Below, one piece after another: positions 6,966-15,434 of a DNA stretch of 64,000 nt. The notes beneath the pieces are model-generated. The model was not told the origin of the DNA. It ran no database searches and saw nothing but the letters and a program-made list of their open reading frames with translations. Positions within the stretch are counted from its first letter, which is position 1. Every line of letters begins with the position of its first letter. Origin of the DNA: an uncultured Flavobacteriaceae bacterium (lineage in GTDB: Bacteria > Bacteroidota > Bacteroidia > Flavobacteriales > Flavobacteriaceae); contig CAJQMT010000009.1 of NCBI GenBank assembly GCA_905479475.1, positions 1 to 64,000 of the forward strand, written 5' to 3'. The position numbers and the translations under genes were made by a program.

Positions 6966-9464
6966 TTAAAAAAGATAACGCACGGATGCGGAATAATTTC
7001 TTCCTGCTGCACTTATCCCTGAGGCAAATTCTTTGTAATGTTGATCAAAAATATTGTCAACTCTTAGCTGCAGATCAACATGGGTTTTTAATTCGTAATC
7101 AAAAGAACAATTTAAAACGGCCCATTTCGGAGTCCCTGCGTATTTTTCATCAGCTTTTATTGCATTTTCATCGATAATAGGGGTTTGTTCAATATTGTCA
7201 ATTCCTTCGCTTAGGTTGTAGTCTACTACTTTTTTTGCGGCGTTAAACACGCAATGAAGCGTCGTCTGCAATCTGCGCTTTTTGAATCCCATTGAAATAT
7301 CTCCAAAAAGTGGAGGAATGGAAGATAGTGGTTCTTTTGTATCGAGAGTTCTTCCTTGGGTGTGTGTCAAAGATCCATTTGCAAACCAGTGTTCATTTAT
7401 TTCTCCTCTAAAACTGAATGTTCCTCCTCGAACATAGGCCCTTCCTCTATTTGAATTGGCAAAAACTTGTGTTAACTCTCCTTCGTACTCTATTTCCGAA
7501 AAACCTTCTTTTTGAGCAACAATATCAAAGGGAGCCCTGATAATGTAATTGTCTAAAATCGTATGATAGGCATTAAATTCTACATGAAATCTGCGGTTTT
7601 TCGTAGAATGTCTGATTCCTGCTTCTAAATTGTATGCATACTCCGGTTTTAGATTTATGTTTGGTACCGTCACGCTCCTATTTTTCTCTCTGATTTTACC
7701 GATATCGTCAATATTTGGAGAACGAAAACCAGAAGACAATACCAAACTAAATTTTGTCAAATTTGACGGTTTATAAATATGTCCTATGGTCGCTGTTGCC
7801 GAAGCGTTATTCAAAGAAATTTTTTCACTAGGAATTGCAATTGCTGTCTCTGAAGAAATTCCCCAAGAAGCATTTAATCGTGTATTGGTCAAACGTATTC
7901 CTGTATTCAACGTGTTTTTAGCATCTATATCTTGACGATACCCTACGTACATGGCCTGGGTAGAATAATCGCTTCCTTCGTTTGGATATCGTGTCTGAAC
8001 ATCAAAATGGCGGTCAACCCCAATAATTTTATTATTTGAAAAATCAACGTCTAAAATTGCACCTGTAGCCTTGGAATGAACCTTGTTGTAAACCGCCTCT
8101 AAACCGTATGTTAAAATTCGATTGCTCTTCTCTGTCAATGCTACTGAGAAGTCAGCATTGATACTAAAAACTTTTACATTTTCCTTTCTAGTAGCGCGCT
8201 CAAACAGGCACGAAAATTTCCTTTGAATTCTCGATTCTTTAATGTCTTGGTAAGCCAAAGTGATCGTTCCTTTGTCTATCCAGCTATTGACCTCTTCTAA
8301 AGATATTTGGGTAGAAAAAAGAAGTCTTTTTTGAGGGCCGTAGGACCATTCTGCAAATTTCAAATCTCCAGAATTAGTTCGCTCTGTAAGTTTGTCAAAC
8401 CTCGGAATGTGAGAGGATTCTGAATATTGAAAATTCAGCATCATCTCAGTATCGTTTGATACTGGTAAATAAATTTTTTGTAGGAAATCTTTTTGAGAAT
8501 AGCCAGTATTTCTTTGCACATTCGGATTTGTATTTACATCGCTTGTGCTCTTAAAAACGTCTGCTGTGTTTTTTGAATACTCGAATACCTTTCCCCAATG
8601 ATCAAAACCATGTGACCGCCTTTTTCCCATTCGCAAATCTCCAAAAGTAGAAAGAGATACATTCGTGTAAAAAGCACATTTTTGAAAACTCAATTCTGCA
8701 TCAAATTGAGTGGTGAATTCATTGTTTACCGAATTTACTCTGCTAAACAAGGAAGAATTTACTTCTTTGGACTGAGAGGTTTTCAAGTTTTTCGTGTAAT
8801 AATGAATGATTCCTCCCAAAGCATCAGATCCATAAGACATGGAGGCTGGTCCAAAAATAACTTCGACCCTGTCCAACATAGACGGAGAAACCGTAAGTGT
8901 GTTTTGAAGGTGTCCTTTTCTATAAATCGCGTTGTTCAAGCGTACACCATCTATAACCAGAAGTACCCGGTTAGACTCCATACCTCTCAGCACAGGACTT
9001 CCTCCCCCAAGTTGTGTTTTCTGAACCTTGATTCCAGGAGCCAATGCTAACAAATCTGCAGAGGTTTGAGGAGATCTTTTTTGTATTTCTTTTGCGGTAA
9101 AAATCACCGTTTGTTCTGCAATTCGGTCTAAATTCTCTCTTCCTTTTGAAAGGGATAACACAACTTCTTCTAATTTTTCTGTCACTTTATTTAAAACTAC
9201 CAAAAAATCTTTTTGACGCAACTTTCTGTAATCTGTTTTTAACTTTACATAGGAGTAATGGTATACAAAAAGGTCGGCGTTTTTTGAAAATGAAGAAATA
9301 TCTACTTTCCCTTGGCTGTTTGTAAAAACGATGATGGATTTGTCTTTATTGGATATGGAAACACCTTTTACAGGAAGTCCTGAATCATTTTCCACTATTA
9401 TGAGCGTTTGTGCTTTCACAAAAACGCTGCAAAACAAAGAAAGTGCTATTACTATTTTCATCAT
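6966..9464 (-). CDS. TonB-dependent receptor, heme/siderophore-receptor-like
   Basis: The 832-residue outer-membrane receptor has a signal peptide (residues 1-18, ending 'FVKAQ') and a short carboxypeptidase-like beta domain. The plug (about 110-225) contains 'GGGSPVLRGMESNRVLLVID' and 'VEVIFGPASMSYGSDALGG', followed by a 22-strand-type barrel ending in an aromatic residue ('SVRYLF'). The barrel motif 'SGFRSPNIDDIGKIREKN' followed by 'LKPEYAYNLEAGI' resembles the FRAP/NPNL region of heme and hemoglobin receptors, so iron or heme uptake is likely but unproven. Its ATG overlaps the recO stop by 4 bp (ATGA), putting it in the porZ-like-recO operon. Confidence 0.88.
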   Translation of the reverse strand: MMKIVIALSLFCSVFVKAQTLIIVENDSGLPVKGVSISNKDKSIIVFTNSQGKVDISSFSKNADLFVYHYSYVKLKTDYRKLRQKDFLVVLNKVTEKLEEVVLSLSKGRENLDRIAEQTVIFTAKEIQKRSPQTSADLLALAPGIKVQKTQLGGGSPVLRGMESNRVLLVIDGVRLNNAIYRKGHLQNTLTVSPSMLDRVEVIFGPASMSYGSDALGGIIHYYTKNLKTSQSKEVNSSLFSRVNSVNNEFTTQFDAELSFQKCAFYTNVSLSTFGDLRMGKRRSHGFDHWGKVFEYSKNTADVFKSTSDVNTNPNVQRNTGYSQKDFLQKIYLPVSNDTEMMLNFQYSESSHIPRFDKLTERTNSGDLKFAEWSYGPQKRLLFSTQISLEEVNSWIDKGTITLAYQDIKESRIQRKFSCLFERATRKENVKVFSINADFSVALTEKSNRILTYGLEAVYNKVHSKATGAILDVDFSNNKIIGVDRHFDVQTRYPNEGSDYSTQAMYVGYRQDIDAKNTLNTGIRLTNTRLNASWGISSETAIAIPSEKISLNNASATATIGHIYKPSNLTKFSLVLSSGFRSPNIDDIGKIREKNRSVTVPNINLKPEYAYNLEAGIRHSTKNRRFHVEFNAYHTILDNYIIRAPFDIVAQKEGFSEIEYEGELTQVFANSNRGRAYVRGGTFSFRGEINEHWFANGSLTHTQGRTLDTKEPLSSIPPLFGDISMGFKKRRLQTTLHCVFNAAKKVVDYNLSEGIDNIEQTPIIDENAIKADEKYAGTPKWAVLNCSFDYELKTHVDLQLRVDNIFDQHYKEFASGISAAGRNYSASVRYLF

Positions 9465-10183
9465 TGACTAAACAATTCTTTCAATACTTGAATGGATCGA
9501 GGCCTTCGGAATCCTGATAAATGAAGTTCAAAATATTTCATAAGAACCTCTAATAATTTTTGTCGGTCAGCCACGTTTAAAAGTACAGCTTCTGGAGTAT
9601 CAAAATTTGTGCCTAACAGCCCTTTGAAAAGAATTAATTCTTTACCAGACACAAAATCAGTATACGGTGGGTTCTCTAAAAACCTTCCTTCTTTGAGTCC
9701 AAAATAATTTTTTTCACAACCGGATATTTCTGGATAAAAACCTAAGTATTTGGTGAGATTTATTAAAAAAACCAAATGAAAGTTTTCTGAATTTTGATGT
9801 AAATCTAGCCATTTTAAGGATGTTTCTAAAAAAAGAAAAAGCGCTGTGTTCTCTTCATTTTCTTGCAAACAGTTGTTCAATACTTCCGCTAAAAAATAGG
9901 CGACCGCTTGTTTTGTGTAATTCTGATACAAGGATTCGTACGGGTACGTAATTCGGGTCTCTTTTAGGGTGTTTAAATTTCCTTTGTTATTGTGAGAAGC
10001 GGTGAGCTCTAATTGGTTCAAAGGTTGAAAATATGCGGGCTTTAATTTGCCTTTCTTACTTTTTAGAATACCTCGAAGCATGTACGACTTCATGCCAGAT
10101 TTTTTTGTAAAACATTTTACAATCAAACTGGAATCTCCATATTTAATGGAATTCAAAACAATGGCTTGTGTGGTGATTTGCAT
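9461..10183 (-). CDS. recO: DNA repair protein RecO
   Basis: The 240-residue protein matches RecO in length and layout. An N-terminal OB-fold ('TQAIVLNSIKYGDSSLIVKC', residues 5-24, and 'GMKSYMLRGI') is followed by a helical C-terminal domain. RecO loads RecA onto SSB-coated DNA with RecR. The start overlaps the upstream porZ-like stop by one base (TAATG) and the stop overlaps the downstream receptor by 4 bp, so all three are probably translated from one message. Confidence 0.93.
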   Translation of the reverse strand: MQITTQAIVLNSIKYGDSSLIVKCFTKKSGMKSYMLRGILKSKKGKLKPAYFQPLNQLELTASHNNKGNLNTLKETRITYPYESLYQNYTKQAVAYFLAEVLNNCLQENEENTALFLFLETSLKWLDLHQNSENFHLVFLINLTKYLGFYPEISGCEKNYFGLKEGRFLENPPYTDFVSGKELILFKGLLGTNFDTPEAVLLNVADRQKLLEVLMKYFELHLSGFRRPRSIQVLKELFSQ

Positions 10184-12498
10184 TAGTTGACTATGGCAAT
10201 TTTAGTTGTGGAGGTTTGAGCGCCTTCTGCGTTGAATAGCAATACAATATAAACTCCTGAGGCCACTTTATTTCCTGATAAATTCTTTTTATTCCAAACA
10301 ACTTTCCCTCCAAGACTAGACTGCCCTTCAAGGGTATTGGTCTCAAAAACCAAATTTCCTGCAATGTCCAAAATTTTAATATTTGTCCCATAAGGCAGCG
10401 TTGCTCCGTCTTTTCCTGAAATAGTTACTTCATTGTGTTGTTGCAATACAGGGTTGGGAAAGGCATAGACCTCTGTCAATTCTACTCCATAAGGAGCTAT
10501 ATCACTATCAAAAGAAACCATTCCTTTGTCCGTTAAAAAATATAGTTTTCCTGTGCTTTCATCTATTTGTATTCTCCGAATATTATTTGATGGCAGTGGT
10601 GAATTTTCGGTATTAAAACTCGCGAGTGTTACATCTCCGTTATAGTTGGTTTGTACAACACCTCCATTTGTGGTTCCAAACCATTTGTTATCTGCTCCAT
10701 CTACCAAAATTGCATTTACTTCTGAGGTTCCTAAGAGCTTTTGATTGGATCCATCGTCAACAATAATAACCGGTGCTGGGTCTTCAAAACTGCCAGAAAA
10801 GACATTGTTTACATCTCTCAAAACAACCAAACCTTGGGAGGTTCCAATCCAAATATTATTCCTAGCATCTGCAGCTATGGCTCTCACATTATCCGCTGGA
10901 AGTCCGTTTTCTCCTGTCAATATTACCGGTTCATTCGTTAGTGAAGAGTATCCAAACAAGCCTAATCTTCGTGTTCCTATCCAGATATTATCTCGGTCGT
11001 CAACGATCATTTTATTCATATCTACGGACAAGCCTGAAACCCCCATATCGTGATCAGACCAAGTTCCGTCGGGTGTTCTTTTCTTCAAAACCGTCCCAGG
11101 AGCCAAGCTATTTGCTGCCCAAAAATTTCCGCTACTGTCAAATCCTGTTCCATCGACTCTAACGGTGACATAAGTGATTAATTCAGGCAAAGCTTCTTCT
11201 AAATTACTGTTATAATTGTTCCAAAAGTCAACATATTCGTTGTCTTCTAACACCAAAACCCCTCCTGTTTCGTTGCTTGGAGTGCCGTTGGTTCCGGCCC
11301 ATGAGCTCGCATAGACTTTCTCTACATTTTCTGGATCGAATGTTATGTGAACCAAGTCTTTTGCGTTGAAAGATGCGTAGGGAATGTGAACCCATTCAAA
11401 ACCGTTGTAATGACTGATGTCTTTTTTCATTCCAAGTGGGCCATACGATCTATTGTACCCTCCATAAACAGTCCACACATGATTGTTTTTCACGGAGATT
11501 GAAAAAATGTTATTTGACAGCGGACCTTCAGGATGAATTTCTGTAAATTTTGATGGGTTTTCCAAAACGCTTTTCAACACGCCCTTGTCCGAAGTTCCTA
11601 AAAAAACAGTGGTTCCATGGATCAAAACTGAATTGATATCACTTTCCGCAAACGTTACTGTTTCTGTGTAATTCACATCAAAAACTTTGGCGTTTGAGCG
11701 AGTTCCTACAATCAAATTTGCTGTATCTGAATTTAAGTCCACTACTGATGAAGACATTCTTATTTTCTGTTCAAGTGTATCTTCATTCACTATTTTATAA
11801 ACATCTCTCCCTTTACTACACAACAAATCTCCTTGGAATAATTTAAAATTGTCAAAACTTCCTGAAAAACGCACGGTCCAATTGTTAAAATCATTCAAGT
11901 TTTGGTCCAAATTAGCTGTATAAACACCCGCTTCAGTAGCTGCGTAAATTGTATTGCTGTTGATTATGATATCGTATATAGCTACTGCAGAAGAGTTGCT
12001 TCCTATAAAAAAGGTATCTCTAAATTCTTTGTTTAAAATATCGTAAGTAACAATTCCAAATGGCATGGACAAATAGAGAACATTGTTGTGTTCGTAAATG
12101 CTGTTGATTTTCTTTTCATTGGATACTTCAGAAAGCGCTATGGCTACAACCTTGTCTACAATTTCATTGTTATCAATGATGTCAATTATTCCATTCTCAT
12201 AACCTACCACCAGCATCGAGTTTGCAGCGCTATAGTGCACTGCAGAGGTTGCGCCCCCTGACAACCCTTGAATGGAAGACAGCTTTCTTAATTCTTCTAA
12301 ATTTTGGTCATAAACAAACACAGAATTGTCAACTATTGAGTACAGGTCGTTTCCTCCCAATGCAAAGTCTTTTATATTACTGTAGGAATAAAAATCCTCC
12401 CATCTTGCACTGTAATCTGTCTGTGCCCAAAAATTAAAAGTTACTAGAAAAACAAAAAGCCTTATTAGTCCTATAAATTTCTGATGTTCTCTGCTCAT
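10183..12498 (-). CDS. porZ: Type IX secretion protein, PorZ-like two-propeller protein
   Basis: The 771-residue exported protein starts with a signal peptide (MSREHQKFIGLIRLFVFLVT, residues 1-20, cut near 'NFWAQ'). Two beta-propeller regions follow, with repeated 'NNIWIGT' and 'NKWFGTTNGG' blades, and a C-terminal type A sorting domain ('AFPNPVLQQHNEVTISG ... GVYIVLLF'). PorZ belongs to the cell-surface attachment complex of the type IX secretion system and helps deliver anionic lipopolysaccharide. The layout and recO neighbour match PorZ in other Flavobacteria. An upstream TTG start (12540) is possible in frame, but a TATATTTG promoter element lies inside that extension, so the ATG at 12498 is preferred. 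Confidence 0.82.
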   Translation of the reverse strand: MSREHQKFIGLIRLFVFLVTFNFWAQTDYSARWEDFYSYSNIKDFALGGNDLYSIVDNSVFVYDQNLEELRKLSSIQGLSGGATSAVHYSAANSMLVVGYENGIIDIIDNNEIVDKVVAIALSEVSNEKKINSIYEHNNVLYLSMPFGIVTYDILNKEFRDTFFIGSNSSAVAIYDIIINSNTIYAATEAGVYTANLDQNLNDFNNWTVRFSGSFDNFKLFQGDLLCSKGRDVYKIVNEDTLEQKIRMSSSVVDLNSDTANLIVGTRSNAKVFDVNYTETVTFAESDINSVLIHGTTVFLGTSDKGVLKSVLENPSKFTEIHPEGPLSNNIFSISVKNNHVWTVYGGYNRSYGPLGMKKDISHYNGFEWVHIPYASFNAKDLVHITFDPENVEKVYASSWAGTNGTPSNETGGVLVLEDNEYVDFWNNYNSNLEEALPELITYVTVRVDGTGFDSSGNFWAANSLAPGTVLKKRTPDGTWSDHDMGVSGLSVDMNKMIVDDRDNIWIGTRRLGLFGYSSLTNEPVILTGENGLPADNVRAIAADARNNIWIGTSQGLVVLRDVNNVFSGSFEDPAPVIIVDDGSNQKLLGTSEVNAILVDGADNKWFGTTNGGVVQTNYNGDVTLASFNTENSPLPSNNIRRIQIDESTGKLYFLTDKGMVSFDSDIAPYGVELTEVYAFPNPVLQQHNEVTISGKDGATLPYGTNIKILDIAGNLVFETNTLEGQSSLGGKVVWNKKNLSGNKVASGVYIVLLFNAEGAQTSTTKIAIVN

Positions 12499-12502
12499 AT
12501 TA

Positions 12503-12510
12503 CAAATATA
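12503..12510 (-). promoter_or_regulatory. -7 element of the porZ-like operon
   Basis: The minus strand reads TATATTTG and ends 4 nt before the ATG at 12498. A TTTG lies 23 bp further upstream. Transcription would begin at or just before the start codon, suggesting a leaderless or near-leaderless message. Confidence 0.5.
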
Positions 12511-12579
12511 TTTATTATTATTCGAAACCTTGACAAACAATTAATTTAGTAGTTTTATAAAAAAACATTTGACAACAAA

Positions 12580-13056
12580 ATGAATCCTGAAATAGAACGA
12601 AAATTTTTGGTGAATAATACTTTTTTTATCAAAGAAAGTTTTGATCAAAAACTAATCAAACAAGGTTTTTTAAACTCTGATAAAAATAGAGTTGTGCGCG
12701 TGCGTGTCTCTGACGAACAAGGTTTTTTAACCATCAAAGGGAAAAGTAACAAAAGCGGCACGAGTCGATTTGAGTTTGAAAAAGAAATCACTCTTGAGGA
12801 AGCAAACTTTCTATTAGAGCTCTGTGAAAAAGGAGTCATCGAAAAAACACGGTACCTCATAAAATCGGGAAAGCATACTTTTGAAGTAGATGTATTTTCA
12901 GGAAAAAATAAAGGTTTGGTAGTTGCTGAAATAGAATTAACCGAAGAGAATGAAAGTTTTGCAACACCTTCGTGGCTAGGCAAAGAAGTAACTGGTAATG
13001 TGAAATATTACAATTCTGAACTGTCTAAAAACCCTTACAAAAATTGGAGAATATAA
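12580..13056 (+). CDS. CYTH-domain triphosphate hydrolase
   Basis: The 158-residue protein begins with 'MNPEIERKFLV', the EXEXK signature (residues 4-8) of the CYTH triphosphate-tunnel family. It continues with 'RVRVSDEQGFLTIKGK' and 'EVDVFSGKNKGLVVAEIEL', the alternating charged strands of the tunnel. Short single-domain bacterial members are usually inorganic tripolyphosphatases; adenylate cyclase activity is less likely. It acts in the cytoplasm and needs a divalent metal. It is divergent from the porZ-like operon and convergent with a PlsC-like gene. Confidence 0.88.
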   Translation: MNPEIERKFLVNNTFFIKESFDQKLIKQGFLNSDKNRVVRVRVSDEQGFLTIKGKSNKSGTSRFEFEKEITLEEANFLLELCEKGVIEKTRYLIKSGKHTFEVDVFSGKNKGLVVAEIELTEENESFATPSWLGKEVTGNVKYYNSELSKNPYKNWRI

Positions 13057-13123
13057 TTCCTTTGCTAAAAACATCGCAACAAAAACTCAATCGATTTTAA
13101 ACGATAAATTATCAATCTATCCT

Positions 13124-13870
13124 TTAGAAGCGTTCAGAATTTATTAATTCTTGGTAAATTAAATTGTAAGCTTCTTTTTTCAACTCTTTTTCAGCATCAA
13201 TTTCTAACTTTTCCGTTGAAAAAATTGGTAATTTTTTTACTCTCAAAACCCCTGGAGAACCGCTAAAAAAAGTATACGAAAAATACTTCTTACAGTCATA
13301 AAAAACAATAGGGGCTATGGGTAACTTGTGTTTTATTGCCAAACGAAATGCCCCTTTTTTAAAATCATATAACACAATTGATTCGTCAGCAGGAACTAAG
13401 CCTTCCGGAAAAATACAAATACTCAAACCAGTATCAATTCTTCTTTGTGCTTCTCTAAATACTTGTTGTCTACTTTTAGAATCGGCTCTATCCACTAAAA
13501 TACAGGTTTTTTTGTAAAAATATCCAAAAACGGGTATTTTTGCCAATTCTGATTTTCCCACAAAAACGAAAGGGTTTTTAACGACTGCCAACATCAACAT
13601 AATGTCAATTATAGAAGTGTGATTGGCAATAAAAACGTAGCTTTTTTCAGGTATAGCCTCTTCTATCACCTTTTGTGACACTCGAAACCCCATGCCTATC
13701 AGAATTATTTTTGCCCAAATTTGAGCTGTTTTAAAAAATAATGTGTACCATTTTTCTTTGGCTGTTACAATCAACAAAACAGGAGCTCCTAAAAGTAGGA
13801 CTATCCCAAAGAGAATATAAAACCAAATGCGCCATAGCAATCTGAATACATTACCTACTAATTTTTTCAT
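13124..13870 (-). CDS. 1-acyl-glycerol-3-phosphate acyltransferase, PlsC family (first copy)
   Basis: The 248-residue inner-membrane acyltransferase has N-terminal membrane segments (about residues 10-40), the HX4D motif in 'FIANHTSIIDIM' and the substrate motif 'IFPEG'. It should acylate lysophosphatidic acid to phosphatidic acid in phospholipid synthesis. The longest frame starts at a TTG 6 codons upstream (13888). A TACTTTTG element lies within that extension, so the ATG at 13870 is chosen. A second PlsC-family gene lies at 35727, so one of the two may be specialised. Confidence 0.88.
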   Translation of the reverse strand: MKKLVGNVFRLLWRIWFYILFGIVLLLGAPVLLIVTAKEKWYTLFFKTAQIWAKIILIGMGFRVSQKVIEEAIPEKSYVFIANHTSIIDIMLMLAVVKNPFVFVGKSELAKIPVFGYFYKKTCILVDRADSKSRQQVFREAQRRIDTGLSICIFPEGLVPADESIVLYDFKKGAFRLAIKHKLPIAPIVFYDCKKYFSYTFFSGSPGVLRVKKLPIFSTEKLEIDAEKELKKEAYNLIYQELINSERF

Positions 13871-13875
13871 GTTTT

Positions 13876-13883
13876 CAAAAGTA
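13876..13883 (-). promoter_or_regulatory. -7 element of the PlsC-like gene
   Basis: The minus strand reads TACTTTTG, 5 nt before the ATG at 13870, again leaving almost no leader. It excludes the longer TTG start. Confidence 0.5.
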
Positions 13884-13930
13884 CTCAAAATCTAGCAGAC
13901 CTTTCTAATTGACATTTATCTCTTTGAAGC

Positions 13931-13962
13931 TTGAAAAAATTCTTATAGAATGTTTACTTTTG
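13931..13962 (+). promoter_or_regulatory. trpS promoter
   Basis: TTG at 13931-13933 and TACTTTTG at 13955-13962 are separated by 21 bp, within the Bacteroidota -33/-7 range. The ATG of trpS follows 18 nt later. Confidence 0.6.
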
Positions 13963-13980
13963 TAGTTCAAACATACCAAA

Positions 13981-14949
13981 ATGTCAAGAATATTAACAGG
14001 TGTTCAAAGTACTGGAACCCCCCATTTAGGAAATTTATTAGGAGCTATTATACCTGCTATTGAAATGGCAAACAATCCAAACAACGAGTCGTTTTTGTTT
14101 ATTGCAGACATGCACTCATTGACCCAAATAAAAGACGGTGACGTCCTAAGAAAAAACACCTACAGCACTGCTGCTGCCTGGTTGGCTTTTGGTTTAGATG
14201 TTGAAAAATCTGTATTTTACAAACAAAGTGATGTTCCTGAAGCAACGGAGCTTTCATGGTATTTGAGTTGTTTTTTCCCTTACCAACGATTGACATTGGC
14301 CCATTCTTTTAAAGACAAAGCAGACCGTTTGGAAGATGTAAATTCTGGATTGTTTTCTTATCCAATGCTCATGGCTGCTGATATATTATTGTACGATGCA
14401 GAAATTGTTCCTGTCGGTAAAGATCAATTGCAACACCTCGAAATGACACGCGATGTTGCGAGTAGATTCAATCACCAAATGGGAGAAACTTTTATTTTAC
14501 CAGAAGCTAAAATCCAGAAAGATACTATGTATGTTCCTGGTACTAACGGAGGTAAAATGAGTAAGTCTCAAGATAACACCATTGATATTTTTTTAGAGGA
14601 TAAAAAATTACGGAAACAAGTGATGAAAATTCAAACGGATAGCACTCCTTTAGAAGAACCTAAAAATCCGGATACTTGTAATTTATTTGCTCTGTATAAA
14701 TTGATTGCTTCTGAGAAACAAATCGAAGACTTAAAAGCCAAATATTTGGGTGGACAATTTGGCTATGGACACGCAAAACAAGCTTACTACGAGCTTCTTA
14801 TCGATACTTTCTCTGCCGAAAGAGAGCGTTATCATTATTACATGAACCACTTAGATGAAATAGACAAAGCGCTACTAATTGGGGCGGAAAAAGCACGAAA
14901 TATTGCCTCAGGAGTTCTGAAGCGAACACGTAAAAATTTAGGGTATTAA
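13981..14949 (+). CDS. trpS: Tryptophan-tRNA ligase
   Basis: The 322-residue class I aminoacyl-tRNA synthetase charges tRNA-Trp with tryptophan. The HIGH-type motif is 'TGTPHLGN' (residues 11-18) and the KMSKS loop is exact at 192-196 ('GGKMSKSQD'). Length is normal for bacterial TrpS. It is convergent with rpiB and their stop codons overlap by 4 bp, with no terminator hairpin between them. Confidence 0.97.
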   Translation: MSRILTGVQSTGTPHLGNLLGAIIPAIEMANNPNNESFLFIADMHSLTQIKDGDVLRKNTYSTAAAWLAFGLDVEKSVFYKQSDVPEATELSWYLSCFFPYQRLTLAHSFKDKADRLEDVNSGLFSYPMLMAADILLYDAEIVPVGKDQLQHLEMTRDVASRFNHQMGETFILPEAKIQKDTMYVPGTNGGKMSKSQDNTIDIFLEDKKLRKQVMKIQTDSTPLEEPKNPDTCNLFALYKLIASEKQIEDLKAKYLGGQFGYGHAKQAYYELLIDTFSAERERYHYYMNHLDEIDKALLIGAEKARNIASGVLKRTRKNLGY

Positions 14950-15377
14950 GAACAGCTGATTTTAGATACTCTATTTTGGTGACGTCCTCCTTCAAATGTG
15001 GTATCTAAAAAAGTTTCAACCATTTGTAATGCTTGGGGAATAGAAGTAAACCTTGCAGGTATACACAAAACATTTGCATTGTTATGCTGTTTGATAAGTG
15101 AAACGATTTCCTTGGTCCAACACAAACCAGCACGAACATTTTGATATTTATTTGCCGTCATTGCAACACCGTTAGCACTTCCACAAATAAGAACACCAAA
15201 ATCTACTTTACAAGTATCTACTACTTCAGCGACCTTGTGTGCAAAATCTGGATAGTCCACACTGTCAAAACCATCTGTTCCAAAATTTAAAACATCAATT
15301 CCTCTCTGTTCTAACAACTTTACAATAGCAAATTTGTATTCTGGTCCCGCATGATCATTTCCTATGGCTATTGTCAT
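14946..15377 (-). CDS. rpiB: Ribose-5-phosphate isomerase B
   Basis: The 143-residue protein matches RpiB/LacAB isomerases, which interconvert ribose 5-phosphate and ribulose 5-phosphate in the pentose phosphate pathway. 'MTIAIGNDHAGPEYK' opens the fold, 'LICGSANGVAMTANK' holds the catalytic cysteine and the anion-binding loop, and 'HNNANVLCIPAR' is conserved. The open frame extends 17 codons upstream to 15428, but the promoter at 15403-15434 lies inside that extension, so the ATG at 15377 is used. Confidence 0.95.
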   Translation of the reverse strand: MTIAIGNDHAGPEYKFAIVKLLEQRGIDVLNFGTDGFDSVDYPDFAHKVAEVVDTCKVDFGVLICGSANGVAMTANKYQNVRAGLCWTKEIVSLIKQHNNANVLCIPARFTSIPQALQMVETFLDTTFEGGRHQNRVSKISCS

Positions 15378-15402
15378 CTTATGTATGGTGTTAATTTGAA
15401 AA

Positions 15403-15434
15403 CAAAAGTACAATAAAATGTAGCCCACTACAAA
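15403..15434 (-). promoter_or_regulatory. rpiB promoter
   Basis: On the minus strand, TTTG (15431-15434) and TACTTTTG (15403-15410) are separated by 20 bp, an ideal Bacteroidota -33/-7 arrangement. It lies 25 nt before the rpiB ATG. Confidence 0.65.
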
